A DNA stretch of 64,000 nt from Hepsetus odoe (Eukaryota; Chordata; Actinopteri; Characiformes; Hepsetidae), in NCBI GenBank assembly GCA_017165825.1, contig CM029385.1, forward strand, positions 681,431-745,430, read 5' to 3'. Shown piece by piece: positions 1 to 11,067 of this stretch. The position numbers and the translations under genes were made by a program. The first letter of the stretch is position 1; every line of letters starts with the position of its first letter. Below the pieces are notes generated by a model. The model was not told where the DNA came from. It worked only from the letters and a program-made list of their open reading frames with translations, and ran no database searches.

Positions 1-871
1 GGGCCTCAGCTCCAGTGTTTGGTGGAATAATCAAGGTTCTAGATAGGTGATGTAGTTTAAAACAGGAGATTCAGTAGACATTCAACCTGCCAGATTCCTC
101 TTAGTCCGTGATGTTTTGTTCTGTAGCTCTGTTCTAGATACACTCCATCATTAGATGGGTTCTCTGTGAGCAGTGATGGTTCCTGTTCTCTCTTTGCAGT
201 TGTTCTCTGTGAGAACGAGCTGCTTTCCTCAGTTTAGTGTCTGAAGCTCCTCACTTCAGCACAGAGGATCAGAATCTACAGTCTGAAACAGACGCAGAGC
301 TTCTCAGCTGTGGTTCCTCGATCCACTGATCTCTGAGCCAGAACACAGACTCTCTGTGCAGCTGCAGACACTGTACGGTAGCGTGACTGGCGTGTTTGCA
401 GGGTTTATGGTTTGAACTTCCTCTTTTCTGAGGTTGAAACTGGATTTATAAATAGATCTGCATGTCAAAGTTCTCGTCGAAACTCGGGCAGATCCCAGAG
501 CGGCTACAGAGTGTGCAGAAGCGATGGTGGTTCAGGCGGGTTCTGTGGAGCGGTCGTGATGTTCACTGAGGAACACACTTCTCCAGAGGCTCAATGTCTT
601 CCAGAACTGATATTCTTCATTAATGAAGTCCTAGAACGTTTCTAGTCCTGTTTGTGTGTGTAGTAACTGTTTATTAATGATTTAACTACACATGTAACTA
701 CACTGTATCTACTGGGTATTAATTCACTCTTACAGCAGGATTACAGTAGTTCAGCTGTAATTACACATTTATTAACTTCAGTTTATACTGTTATATACAA
801 TACACGCCTTTTCTCCACCCTCCACTCTCCCGTTCTTCTCTCTGACGTCTCCTTCTGTCTGTCCTGCACAC
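1..871. other. Copy A upstream flank, no gene seen
   Basis: Non-coding flank of the first Ig-receptor copy. From about 230 onward it is the reverse complement, with scattered differences, of about 22110-22728, so this is the same upstream region found at the head of arm B. I see only short open frames without motifs. Confidence 0.6.
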
Positions 872-977
872 ATGGACACACTGAGGGACGTCTTTCTGTG
901 TGTTTGTGTCCTTTTAGCTCAATCTCCATCAAACACTGTAGAACCTGAATGTTCCTCTTCTGACCTTCAGGACTCTG
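872..977 (+). CDS. Candidate leader exon of Ig receptor, copy A
   Basis: A 106-nt open segment starting at ATG and ending at a GT donor, encoding 35 residues plus one base (phase 1). The N-terminus MDTLRDVFLCVCVLLAQS has a hydrophobic core like a signal peptide. The same exon, same length and same phase, is found in inverted orientation at 22010-22115. All downstream V-set exons also start in phase 1, so it could splice directly onto them. It could be an alternative first exon to the 49-nt exon at 1195. Expression is unproven. Confidence 0.5.
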
Positions 978-1194
978 GTAGGAGCACACATTTCACACAC
1001 ACATTAAAAATGGTGATGGAGAGATTGATTTATAAGACCTCCTTCTTGGGCATCAGCAGAAACAGAAGCAGAAGTTTTTCTCAGGATATTAGTGAACAGG
1101 CAAGAGTAAAAACATGTGACACACTTCTCTCATTCTCAGAGTGAACACTGCCTCGCCTCAGAGAGAGAGAGAGAGTATCAGTGTGTCCTGAAAG

Positions 1195-1243
1195 ATGTTG
1201 CTGTGGGTGTATCTCCTCTACTGTGGGCTGCAGGGCTCTTCAG
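1195..1243 (+). CDS. Signal-peptide exon of Ig receptor, copy A
   Basis: ATG followed by 16 codons (MLLWVYLLYCGLQGSS) plus one base, then a perfect GTGAGT donor. Length and hydrophobicity are typical of the first coding exon of fish Ig-superfamily receptors, and phase 1 matches the V exons. An identical exon is at 23418-23466. The next V exon in this copy (4413-4748) is frameshifted, so copy A is probably a pseudogene. Confidence 0.6.
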
Positions 1244-1905
1244 GTGAGTTCTGGGAGACTGTAGGAGATGTTCTGCACAAGTCTCACTGCTTTACTGGAC
1301 TCAGCTGTGGAGGACATGGAGACAAGTCCACTTTCTGTGGGTTTTAGTAGCGTCTCACCAACCACCGTCCTCTTTCCTCCAGTGTGTTACTGGCAGGACC
1401 TGACTCCTGCTCTTTCTCCTCCTCATCCCTCCTTCTAATGTCTTTTCTGTGTGGACTGACTGTGTTGTGAAGGTGATAAAAACTGTTCTCCTGCTTTATA
1501 TTTACACACACTGCTGTTTTTAGTTCTTCTCTCTACAAACCGTAACGTCCTCACCAGACTCTCCAGCTTAGAGAGGAGCTCAGTAACTCTGGAAGAAGAT
1601 GTTTTATCCAGTTCTCAAGTCCAGTCCGGCTTTTGAACTTTTCGCCTTTTGTAGACAAAAGTGATTTCTCTGTGAGAAATGCATCAGGGAACCATGTTTA
1701 GTTCCTAAAGAGCCTTTAAGTAAATGGTTTGTGTTAAAGGTGTGAGGTAAAGCAAGGAACCTCCATCATGTAAAAAGGATTTCATTTTGAACACTAAACC
1801 CAGCCAGAACAGCTCTGTTGCTATGGGGAAGCGCTGGTGCTCTGGAACTTGGATGTCCAGCAGGTTTTCTTTCTCCCTGTTCTGTCATTGTAATTGACAC
1901 CTTTG

Positions 1906-2163
1906 AAAGTGAAAAGAGTGAAAGTGGCAGCCCTTGTCATTGCTAGGTCACAGCACAGCACACAGTGAACCACAGCGAAATTGGACCTCTGCATTTAACC
2001 CATGTACTCAAACACCGTGCAGCTATTGAATGCACCTGGGGAGCTGTGACGGGGACAGTACCTTGCTCAAGGGTACCTCAGGGCAACCTACTGGTGAGGG
2101 AATCAAACCCACAATCTTCCGATGCGGGGGCAACTCCCTAACCACTAGACCACCGCTGCCCGG
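1906..2163 (-). repeat. tRNA-like SINE
   Basis: One of about fifteen copies in the window. In sense orientation the family starts with a tRNA-like head (box-A-like GGTCTAGTGGTTAGGG, box-B-like GGTTTGATTCC), passes through a body with ACCCTTGAGCAAGGTACCGT, and ends in CACTTTCACTTTC. The head lies at the right end here. It sits between the leader and V1 exons of copy A and is absent from the matching place in arms B and C. Confidence 0.75.
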
Positions 2164-2454
2164 TCCACAGTTTAACAGTCTGCATAACCGACTACATCAC
2201 CTTCTGTGGAGGAGAACACTGTACCGACTAGGAGAGTACGGTGCTACTCCAAGAACCAACTCAGCTTGGAGCACGTCCCCGTTCTGTGGAAGACCTCATG
2301 CCTCGTTCCAGTCCCCAAGGCGTCGCTTTAAGAGCCAAACCACTTCAGACCTGTTGCCCTCACTTAAACCTGCGAAGGCGAGAAGGGCTTCGGGCAGTGC
2401 CCTGTGTCATCGCCTGGAGTCAGTACTGAGCTTCGGGGCAGTGGTGTCCTGAGT

Positions 2455-2645
2455 GGTTGGCGTTGACTGCATGATCGGAGCATCGGGGTTGAACCCCTTC
2501 CCAGCCAGTTCCCTAATTGCCGTCCCATCATGCCTCCTCCCCTGCGATGGGCTGGCAACCTGTCCTTGATGCGTCCCCTTCTCCCCTTACGCCTGTGAGC
2601 GGATGGACTCCCCCGCCCGCTTGGGACAAGCGACAGAAAATGACG
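2455..2645 (+). repeat. Composite short repeat nested in LINE
   Basis: Contains GATGGGCTGGCAACC and GCTTGGGACAAGCG. It is the inverse-orientation relative of the repeat at 19857-20110 (CCGCTTGTCCCAAGCG, GGGTCACCAGCCCATCGC). Non-coding. Confidence 0.55.
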
Positions 2646-3212
2646 ACTGACTGAAGCAGTGCTGAATTCCCAACTGGTCTGTGCTGTGCATCTGATGCCC
2701 AGTCCTCATCAAAGTCCTGGCAGCTCACCGGTACTGGGGCTGCTCTCGATCTGCTCAGCCTGGGAAGCAGCTTAGGACTCTGTACTGATCCTGGGGTGAA
2801 ACCCGAACTGCTAGTATACCCAAGGGGTTGGGTAGCCAGTGCGACCTTGACCCTCAGGGTTTTCTCACACAGTGGAGATTTTGGTTCCTCTCCTCCGTAG
2901 TCGTCTGGCTTTAACTTCTAACCTTCAGTTTTTAGACCGTGACTATAACCTGTCTCCCAACTATGTAAAGCACCTTGGGGTGCTCTGTTGTGAAAAGAGC
3001 GCTACACAGGGAATAAACTGAACTGAATTGAATTTACCTCTTTTGAAGTCACCCCTCGTCACAGCGGTGGACATCAGGGTTTGTGTATTGAGACAGTGGA
3101 GAGTACAAACACCTTGGTGTCCACATCAACAATAAACTGGACTGGTCCACTAACACTACTGCTCTGTACAAAAAGGGCCTCAGTCGTCTTCACCTGCTAA
3201 GGCGGCTGAGGT

Positions 3213-3440
3213 CCTCTGGGGTGAACAGGAATCTTCTGAGGTCCTTTTGGGGTGAACAAGGAATCTTCTGAGGTCCTCTAGGAGAACGAAGGGAATCGTC
3301 TGAGGTCTTTTGGGGTAGACAGGGAATCTTCTGAGAGTCTTTTGGGGTGAACAGGAATCGTCTGAAGCAGGGTCTTTTGGGGTGAACAGGAGAATCTTCT
3401 GAGTCGTTTGGGGTGAACAGGAATCTTCTGAGGTCCTTCT
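3213..3440. repeat. Local tandem repeat inside LINE coding region
   Basis: About seven imperfect units of 30-38 bases built on AATCTTCTGAGGTCC and TTTTGGGGTGAACAGG. The units lie inside the part of the LINE that should encode the reverse-transcriptase C-terminus, so this is an expansion of a short stretch of the element itself. Confidence 0.75.
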
Positions 3441-4412
3441 ATGACTCTGTGGTAGCATCTGCTGGTCTTTATGCTGTGGTCTGCTGGTGTGGAAGAATTG
3501 CAGTGAGAAGTTGAACTGGTAATGAAACTGGTCCAAGAGGGTCCAGCTCTGTCCTGGACTCTCCGCTCAAGTCCATCCCGAGCAGGTCGGGAGGAGGGAG
3601 CGTTCTCCAAACTAACATCCATCATGGACAACACCTCCCACCCTGCGAGACTGTAGGAGCACTGAGCAGCTCGTTCGGCAGCGGGCTGTTACACCACGCG
3701 GTGAAGAAGGAGCTACGCGATCCATTTCCTACCTGCAGCCATCAGACTCCACAACTCATCGCAACATTATCTATTTATTATTGTGTAATCACTAATTTAT
3801 TATTGTGTATTAATACTAATAATAATTTCATAAGTAATAAGTAACAATAATAATATATATTTTCATTTATATCTACATTTACCTTGTTATTCATCATTTA
3901 TTTATTTATAATTTATTATTACTTACTATTGTGTGTTATTATTACTGTATATTCTCTCTGTGTAGAAAGTTATCTTTCTGTTTTCATCTTCTTTTCATAT
4001 TCTTTCTTTCTTGTTAATTGCAAAATTCCTGTAAATATGTATATATATATATATCTGTTATATGGATATGTATGTATGGTTATGTATATATATGGATATG
4101 TATATGGGTGTCTTTATATATTTTATATTTTATTTTTATATCTATTCAACATATATTCTCTCTTTCTTTCTGTTCTTTGTTGTTAGAGCCCTGTAATACC
4201 CCAATTTCCTTAGTAGGATAATAAAGTTATTCTATTCTATTCTGTTCTAAAAAGATCTCAAGGAATAAACACTTTCAGTCCAGCTGAGCTGATCTCACCC
4301 CAAACTTTATTCTGAGACTAAATCAGGACTAAAACCCTGCAGTGACTCTGGATGGAGTGAATGTGATCAGGAACACCTGATGGACGTTCTTGCTGATGTG
4401 ATGTTTCTGCAG

Positions 4413-4748
4413 GTTGCACTATTGATGGAGGTAGGAGAGCGTCCATCAGCAGACCTGTGGGAGATTCTGTGGAGCTGCCCTGCTCCTGTAAGAACCTGCA
4501 GGAGAACCACACACACTGCAGTGGGGATTCAAGAAGAAGATCATAGGAGGAGACTACACACCTGAACTCACAGTGTTTCAGAGGACACGTGTAGTGGGCT
4601 ACACAAACAAATTGAGAGACTGAAGGACAGTCCTCCAGGAGATTTATCTCTGATCATCTCTCACCTCAAGAAGAAAGATGAAGGGAGGGAACGTACCTGT
4701 GTGGAGACAATGGGAGATTTTACAGCTCCGTCACTCTTTATATCAGAG
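4413..4748 (+). pseudogene. Ig V-set exon V1, copy A, frameshifted
   Basis: Aligned along its length with the open exons at 20661-20996 and 24341-24676, with the same acceptor (TTTCTGCAG) and GTGAGT donor. Single-base deletions and insertions (for example GAGAACCAC where the others have GAGAAACCAC) break the frame in several places, although total length is still 336 nt. The V-set landmarks LPCSC and YLCGDNG are visible only by switching frames. Probably non-functional. Confidence 0.8.
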
Positions 4749-4767
4749 GTGAGTCCAGCAGAGACAG

Positions 4768-4768
<1 letters not shown>

Positions 4769-4807
<39 letters not shown>

Positions 4808-4810
4808 ACG

Positions 4811-4897
<87 letters not shown>

Positions 4898-5018
4898 ACG
4901 TGTGTGCATGTATGTGTGTGCGTGTGTCTGTGTGTGTGTGCATGTGTTTGTGTGTGTGTGTGTGTGTGCATGTGTTTGTGTGTGTGTGCAAGTTTGTGTG
5001 TATGTGTGCGTGTGTACA
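4769..5018. repeat. (TG)n microsatellite
   Basis: About 250 bases of TG repeats with CA, TT and GG interruptions. It directly follows the V1 donor, the position where arms B and C also carry long (TG)n tracts, so it is ancestral to the copies. Confidence 0.95.
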
Positions 5019-5252
5019 TTGATGATGTGTTTATTGATCTGTTTATTGATTGATGATGTGTTTATTGATTGATGATGTGTTTATTGATTGATGATGTGTT
5101 TATTGATTGATAATCTGTCTATTGATCTGTTGATTGATTGATGATGTGTTTATTGATCTGTTGATTGATTGATGATGTGTTTATTGATTGATGATCTGTT
5201 TATTGATTGATTGATGATCTGTTTATTGATTGATTGATTGTGTTTATTGATT
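5019..5252. repeat. TTGATTGATGATGTGTTTA minisatellite
   Basis: Roughly ten variant units of 19-24 bases (TTTATTGATTGATGATGTG and shorter forms), running into the assembly gap at 5253. The gap probably exists because this array could not be assembled. Confidence 0.9.
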
Positions 5253-5752
5253 NNNNNNNNNNNNNNNNNNNNNNNNNNNNNNNNNNNNNNNNNNNNNNNN
5301 NNNNNNNNNNNNNNNNNNNNNNNNNNNNNNNNNNNNNNNNNNNNNNNNNNNNNNNNNNNNNNNNNNNNNNNNNNNNNNNNNNNNNNNNNNNNNNNNNNNN
5401 NNNNNNNNNNNNNNNNNNNNNNNNNNNNNNNNNNNNNNNNNNNNNNNNNNNNNNNNNNNNNNNNNNNNNNNNNNNNNNNNNNNNNNNNNNNNNNNNNNNN
5501 NNNNNNNNNNNNNNNNNNNNNNNNNNNNNNNNNNNNNNNNNNNNNNNNNNNNNNNNNNNNNNNNNNNNNNNNNNNNNNNNNNNNNNNNNNNNNNNNNNNN
5601 NNNNNNNNNNNNNNNNNNNNNNNNNNNNNNNNNNNNNNNNNNNNNNNNNNNNNNNNNNNNNNNNNNNNNNNNNNNNNNNNNNNNNNNNNNNNNNNNNNNN
5701 NNNNNNNNNNNNNNNNNNNNNNNNNNNNNNNNNNNNNNNNNNNNNNNNNNNN
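5253..5752. other. Assembly gap (500 N)
   Basis: Exactly 500 N, the usual placeholder for a gap of unknown size. Any V2 or V3 exons of copy A would fall here or be missing. Confidence 0.99.
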
Positions 5753-5754
5753 CT

Positions 5755-7513
5755 CAGAACAACCTGCACAGAAAGTGTCTCTGTGTCACAATGTCCCCCT
5801 GTGAACCAGGACGTTTCAGTGTTTGTGTGGAACTAAGCAGGACAGATGTATCAGAGTGGCTACGGAACGGAACGGAACCGTGAACGGAACCAGACGTCTA
5901 GACTTGTCCATGGTGGAGGAACACATGCATGGTTAAACCAACCAACATTAAATGTAACTCAGTTCTAAGACACATTGTTCTTAACAGGTCAGATGATCAG
6001 AAAATACATGTTGGTGTTCAGAAAAGAGACTCGGTTCTCTGAAGGGAGGAGAACATCACTCTGTTTTTAATTAGACTGTGGTTTCAACACCTTCAGCACA
6101 GAGAACATCTTCTCTTTAGAGGAAACTGCACCTCCCACAAACACGTGGGGTCTAAATGTTCTAGTTAGACCTGAACTCCCCAGTAAAAAGAAGTCCCCAG
6201 TAAAACTTTTCTTCATGTACAACATCAAGATCCTCAACTCACTCACAGCTGGAAAACATCCAGATGTTTAATAACATTCAGATCTAAATTTCTCATATTT
6301 CCAGTGTTTGACACCATTTAAGGTGGAATGGAAAATTCCCCTGTGTGTTAGCACTCATGCTAAAACCATCATTTCTGATGATGACCAGATGTCTAGACCC
6401 GTCCATGGTGGAGGAACACATGCAGGGTGAAACCAACCAACATTAAATGTAACTCAGTTCAAGGACACATTGTTCTGAACAGGTCAGATGTTCAGAAGTG
6501 ACGTGTTAGTGGTTCAGACCAGGTGACGAAAACCTCCAGACCAGTCACTAAGAGCTGTGAGTGAAGTCCACCTTAAATCCTCCCACTGGTCAGTTCTAGA
6601 TGAAGATCATCATGTAAGACTTGTCTTTTAGCTTCAGCTGGACTGTAGACAGTGAGCTGAGATCACTTGGTGCTCTGAAGGGAGGAGAACATCACTCTGT
6701 TTCTAATAGGACTGTGGTTTTAACACCTTCAGCACATACAACATCAAGACACATGATTGGCTGCTGAACTGCACATAATGAACGGAGCTGTAAATCCTAA
6801 ACTCATTCACAGCTGGAAAACATCCAGCTGTTGTAATAACATTCAGATCTAAATGTCTCATATTTCCAAAGTGTTTGACACCATTTAAGGTGGAATGGAA
6901 AATTATCCTGTGTGTTAGCATTGATGCTAAAACCTTTAGCTGTAAATATTCATTTCACCACCAGTTTGGTTCTGGAACTGGATCTTTGTTCCTCCAGCCT
7001 GATTCATGCTGACTGGGAAGCAACACATGAGCTCAACAACGCGTTTCTTGTTTTTAAATGATCTTAAAGTGACTCTGAGTGTTGATGACTGAGAACATCC
7101 AGGATGAGGAGCTCATGATCAGTGTGAATGGTGGAAACAGTAATGTAACAGTGTCGTGTCGTGGGCTTGACATCAACACAGAGCCGAGAGCTTCGTACTG
7201 AACTTTAATAACAGAAATAACGTGCACAGAAATCAGGACTGAATAAACTGAAAATAACGTGTAAAAGAAAACACAAATAAACACAGAGATGTGCACACAG
7301 AATCACCAGCGCCCTGCTCTGATTCGTTTGTGCTTATAACGCCAGCCCCAGATGAGGCACACCTGGCACCCAATACCCAGGTGTGCACAATCAGAGCAGG
7401 ACGCCCTCTACCATCACAGAACCGTCACAAGTAGATCTGACTGTCTGTGTCGGAGGAACAACCATCAATGAAGATTATACTTTACATGAAAATTCAAAAA
7501 CAAGCAGAAGTTC
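5755..7513. repeat. Segmental repeat, two units
   Basis: Non-coding sequence in which 5885-6060 and 6385-6520 are close copies of each other (both contain CCATGGTGGAGGAACACATG and CCAACCAACATTAAATGTAA). The second unit continues to 7513 and matches 9410-10500, including the 3' UTR of the minus-strand Ig gene. The locus therefore carries several direct copies of the region beyond the receptor's 3' end. No coding exon seen. Confidence 0.7.
7144..7429 (-). mobile_element. Solo LTR related to the IQ-carrying element
   Basis: A 286-bp block starting TGTAACAGTG and ending CGTCACA, flanked by AGTAA and AGTAG (near 5-bp duplication). The uninterrupted version is present at about 10400 (AAACAGTAGATC). 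On the minus strand its first ~110 bases share GAGGGCG, GCACACCTG and AGGTGTGCCTC blocks in the same order as the LTRs at 12792 and 17251, so it is a solo LTR of a related family. Confidence 0.75.
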
Positions 7514-8000
7514 TGTAACGGTGTGAACTACTCTGAACGCAGGGAGCCACACAGGGTTCGGACCCAAATGCAGTGCCTGAAGCTGCCAGTACCCAAAAAA
7601 CACCCAAAAAACCTGAGCACCACAATAAACCCCAAAAAGGGAAGAAAACAAAATGCTCAAAATGGGTGGAAAACAAAATGCTCAAAACGGGTGAGCGTTT
7701 GAGCTTGAACGTTGTATCAAAAAAAAAAGAGAAACTTGAGAAACTCGGAAGGGAAGGTGCAGCGTCAGTCAGCACAACAAGCCGAGGCTGGAGGGGCCTG
7801 AACTGACGCAAACACAAAGCGAGAGAGACAGGGAGACCCGAGAGAAAACAACGACCCAGCAACTCTAAATTGTTTTCTCTCCCTTTAAATAAGCCAAAGC
7901 ACAGGTGAACCGAATCACTGTTGATCACCGTGCCTGATTGGCAGGTCTCCCAACAGCGGTTTGGCTCCCCCTAGCACCCCGTTGGGGTAGGGCTCTTACA
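7514..8000 (-). repeat. 3' LTR of Ty3/gypsy chromovirus
   Basis: On the minus strand it runs from TGTAAGAGCCCTACCCC to CACCGTTACA (487 bp). A polypurine tract (GGAGGGGGGGTCC) lies immediately upstream. It has about two units of the GAGCATTTTGTTTTC tandem repeat, against roughly eleven in the copy at 41249. It is inserted in the segmental repeat after GCAGAAGTTC; the matching uninterrupted site is near 10480. Confidence 0.85.
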
Positions 8001-8815
8001 GGACCCCCCCTCCTAGGAACGGCACCAGACGTTCCCAAACCAGCAGCCTGGTCCCGTCGAAAGGACCTGATGAGCTCAGGGTCCAGAATGTGACGAGTAG
8101 GGACCCACGAACGCTCCTCAGGGCCATAACCCTCCCAATCGACCAGAAACTGGGAGCGGCCCCAAACCCGGCGTTCCCTCAACAATCGGCAGACCGTATA
8201 CGCCGTGGCACCATCAATAAGACGGGGCGCTGGGGCTGGGGCCTGCGCGCTACAAAGCACGGGCTTGAGGCAGGACACATGAAAAGTTGGGTTGATGCGC
8301 ATAGACCTAGGCAGGAGCAATCGGTACGAAACCGGGTTGATTCTGCGGAGCACCTTGAAAGGACCCACATAATGTGGGGCCAGCTACCGAGACTCAACCC
8401 GGAGAGGCAGGTCTTTGGCAGAAAGCCACACCATCTGCCCAGGTCTGAAAGACAGCCCAAGGCGTCGCTTGCTGTCAGCCACCCGCTTTTGGGCTGCAGA
8501 AGCACGCTGAAGGGCTCTACGTGCTTTCAGCCAGGAGCGGCAGCAACGTCGCACCAAAAGAGCTGCAGAGGGAATCCTGCATGCCTTCCTCTTCCTGTTG
8601 CGGGAACATAGGTGGGGCAAAACCGAATTGACACTCAAAGGGGCACATACCCAAAGACGAGTGCCAGAGGGTGTTATGTGCATATTCAGCCCATATGAGC
8701 TGGTCAGCCCAAGAGGAGGGACGTTCAGAAGCCAGGCAACGGAAGGTTTGCTCCAAGTCCTGGTTAACCCTCTCGGTCTGGCCATTAGACTGGGGGATGG
8801 TAGCCGGAAGAGAGA
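8001..8815 (-). pseudogene. Chromovirus integrase C-terminus and chromodomain, truncated
   Basis: Reading down the minus strand from 8815: the end of the integrase core (SWADQLIWAEYAHNTLWHSS), a C-terminal integrase segment with GQMVWLSAKDLP, then a chromodomain around FLVDWEGYGPEERSWVP, ending near 7925. The 5' part of the element (LTR, gag, protease, RT, RNase H) is missing. It is nearly identical to 45250-46000, so both belong to one family. Inactive. Confidence 0.85.
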
Positions 8816-8973
8816 CTAGCCGTGGCCTCCTGGGTTTCTACAGATGTTTTGATCATGAGTGTCTAACAGTGTGCAGCCTGCAGAAACATCAGCAGGGTGA
8901 ACTCAGAACTGACTGTCCATTAGAGTTGTAAATTGACAGTAGCTCTGGGTTCTTGTTTTGGGGAAATGTGGTG

Positions 8974-9101
8974 CTGGGGGAGCAGAGATGGGGACAGTGC
9001 CTTGCTCAAGGGTGCCTCAGGGTAACCTACCAGTCTGGGGCTTTTACCCACAAGCTTCAGATCATGGGGTCTAGTCTCCAACCTCTGTGCTGCCCACCAT
9101 G
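8974..9101 (-). repeat. SINE fragment
   Basis: Matches the body and head of the tRNA-like SINE family (AGTGCCTTGCTCAAGGGTGCC); truncated and degraded. Confidence 0.55.
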
Positions 9102-9237
9102 ATGGTAGCGATGTAATGGTGGAATCATGAACACTGTTATTAACTGAGCTGAGAGTGGCCTGAAGCTCCTCAGATGTTCTTCTGGGTTCTTCTGTGAATC
9201 TTGGATTAGTTTTTGAAGAGCTGTTAAAGCAATTCTG

Positions 9238-10194
9238 CTAGTCTTGTCTCTCAGAAGGACAACCTGCACAGAAAGTGTCTCTGTCTCACAATGTCCCCCT
9301 GTTATCCAGGACGTTTCAGTGTTCATGTGGAATTAAGCAGGTCAGATGTATCAGAGTGACTCATAATGGACCTGGTGTCAGTCAGAACTGTGTACAGTGG
9401 AGGTGAACAGAACCAGACGTCTAGATCCGTCCATGGTGGAGGAATACATGCAGAGTGAAACCAACCAACATTAAATCTAACTTGGTTCTAGGACACATCA
9501 TTCTTGAAAGGTCAGATGATCAGAAGTGACGTGTTGGGGGTTCAGACCAAGTGAAGAAAACATCCAGACCAGTCACTAAGAGCTGTGAGTCAAGTCCACC
9601 TTAAATCCTCCCACTGGTCAGTTCTAGATGAAGCTCATCCTGTAAGACTTGTCTTTTAGCTTCAGCTGGACTGTAGACAGTGAGCTGAGATCATAAGTGC
9701 TCAGTAAAGAGACTCTGAAGGTGCTCTGAAGGGAGGAGAACATCACTCTGTTTCTAATTAGACTGTGGTTTAAACACCGTCAGCACAGAGAACATCTTCT
9801 CTTTAGTGGAAACTGCACCTCCCACAAACACATGTGGGGTCTAAATGTTCTAGTCTCAGTCTAGTTAGGCCTGAACTGTCCCCAGTAATACTTTTTAATA
9901 CTCATGTACAACATCAAGAGACATGATTGGCTGCTGAACTGCACATAATAAACGGAGCTGTAGAACCTAAACTCACTCACAGCTGGAAAACACCCAGATG
10001 TTGTAATAACATTCAGATCTAAATGTCTCACATTTCCAAAGTGTTAAACACCATTTAAGGTGGAATGGAAAATTACCCTGTGTTTTAGCACTGATGCTAA
10101 AACCTTCAGCTGTAAATATTGATTTCACCACCAGATGACATCTTCTCACCACATCATGAAGATAAAACAGTGAAATAAAAGAGGGTTTCATGCA
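9238..10194. repeat. Third unit of the segmental repeat
   Basis: Starts CTTGTCTCTCAGAAGGACAAC and follows the same order as 5755-6960: the GGTGGAGGAA block, the TTAGCTTCAGCTGGACTGTAG block and the GGAGGAGAACATCACTCTG block. No exons. It lies just beyond the polyadenylation signal of the minus-strand Ig gene. Confidence 0.7.
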
Positions 10195-10210
10195 TTTGAA
10201 AGGAAAGTTG

Positions 10211-10216
10211 TTTATT
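10211..10216 (-). terminator. Polyadenylation signal of minus-strand Ig gene
   Basis: TTTATT on the plus strand, AATAAA on the minus strand, about 410 bases below the stop codon of the putative terminal exon. Position only; no transcript evidence. Confidence 0.4.
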
Positions 10217-10622
10217 CTGGACAGTTTGGATCTGGAACTGGATCTTTGTTCCTCCAGCCTGATTCATGCTGACTGGGAAGCAACACATGAGCTCAACAAC
10301 ATGGTTCTTGTTTTACAATGATCCTAAAGTGACTCTGAGTGTTGATGGCTGAGAACATCCAGGATGAGGAGCTCATGATCAGTGTTAACAGTGGAAACAG
10401 TAGATCTGTCTGTCTGTATCAGAGGAACAACCATCAGTGAAGATTATACTTTACATGAAAGTTATAAAACAAGCAGAAGTTCAGTTTTAACAGAAACACT
10501 GACAGATATTTAAATAAAGTCCCAAACAGTCCCCACCGGACCGCCCCTCCCCCCCTCGCCCCACTACACAGGAAGAATATATATATATATAAAACATGAA
10601 GAGCAGAAGTAATAGTAGGAGG

Positions 10623-10757
10623 TTAAAGATCACGCTTGAAAGAGTGTTTAATGCAGCTGTATTGATGGTTGCTCTTCACTGGTGGATGGTTCTCAAAGTT
10701 CTCCACGTTCTGCCACACAAAACCATTGATTGTATTTGTGGTCCTCTTTTGCACAAC
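10623..10757 (-). CDS. Putative terminal exon of arm B Ig receptor
   Basis: A 135-nt segment after a good acceptor (TTTCTGCAG), open in phase 0 for 44 codons to TAA, with no further GT donor needed. The peptide includes INGFVWQNVENFENHPP and one tyrosine but no clear ITIM or ITAM. In phase 1, the phase used by the V exons, it stops after about 22 codons, so either an unseen exon changes the phase or this is not coding. Confidence 0.35.
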   Translation of the reverse strand, partial: VVQKRTTNTINGFVWQNVENFENHPPVKSNHQYSCIKHSFKRDL

Positions 10758-11067
10758 CTGCAGAAACCATGACGAGTAAAAAGATGGAGGTTAATGGAGA
10801 GATCGATTAATAACAATTCCCACCTGTTATATGTCAATAACTTTCTCTTCTGGAATTCATTTCCATCAAGGTCTTCTAGAAAACTTCATTTGCTGAAAAG
10901 GTTCTTTTAAGTGATTTTCCTGGTTTGGCAGCAATCAGTCATGGGTGTGGTGATCGATGTGTTTTATTTCAGTTACTTTTTCATCTTAATGATGTAAATG
11001 ATTGTGAATGTTTGTCCTTCAATAATCATCAGTGATCTGATATAATCTCTCTCTTTATAATCTCTCA

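Larger units (their letters stand above)
2166..4240 (+). mobile_element. Rex/CR1-like LINE 3' part, broken and nested
   Basis: Translated fragments resemble the reverse-transcriptase domain and C-terminus of a non-LTR retrotransposon: VPVLWKTSCLVPVPK near 2270, a carboxyl region with KLTSIMDNTSHP near 3620, then an AT-rich 3' end with AATAAAGTTATTCTATTCTA at about 4215. Many frameshifts and stops. A second repeat (2455-2645) and an L2-type tail ending in a GAATTGAAT tail (about 2730-3035) interrupt it. The Ig intron sequence AAAAGATCTCA resumes just after, as in arm C near 24150, which marks the insertion edge. Confidence 0.65.

Noticed and set aside
783..989. Minus-strand 68-codon frame conserved in copies A and B
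   Set aside because: It overlaps the better-supported leader exon on the other strand; conservation is explained by recent duplication of the whole segment.
4738..5072. Long open frames of Cys-Val or His-Thr
   Set aside because: Translation of (TG)n/(AC)n microsatellite in all frames; same at 20.2-20.7, 25.2-25.7, 50.7 and 52.6 kb.
5020..5250. CRISPR-like array
   Set aside because: Variable-length TTGATTGATG minisatellite without unique spacers, in a vertebrate genome.
5200..5836. Open frames across N stretches
   Set aside because: Unknown bases give artificial open frames; the same applies at 45.9-46.5 kb.
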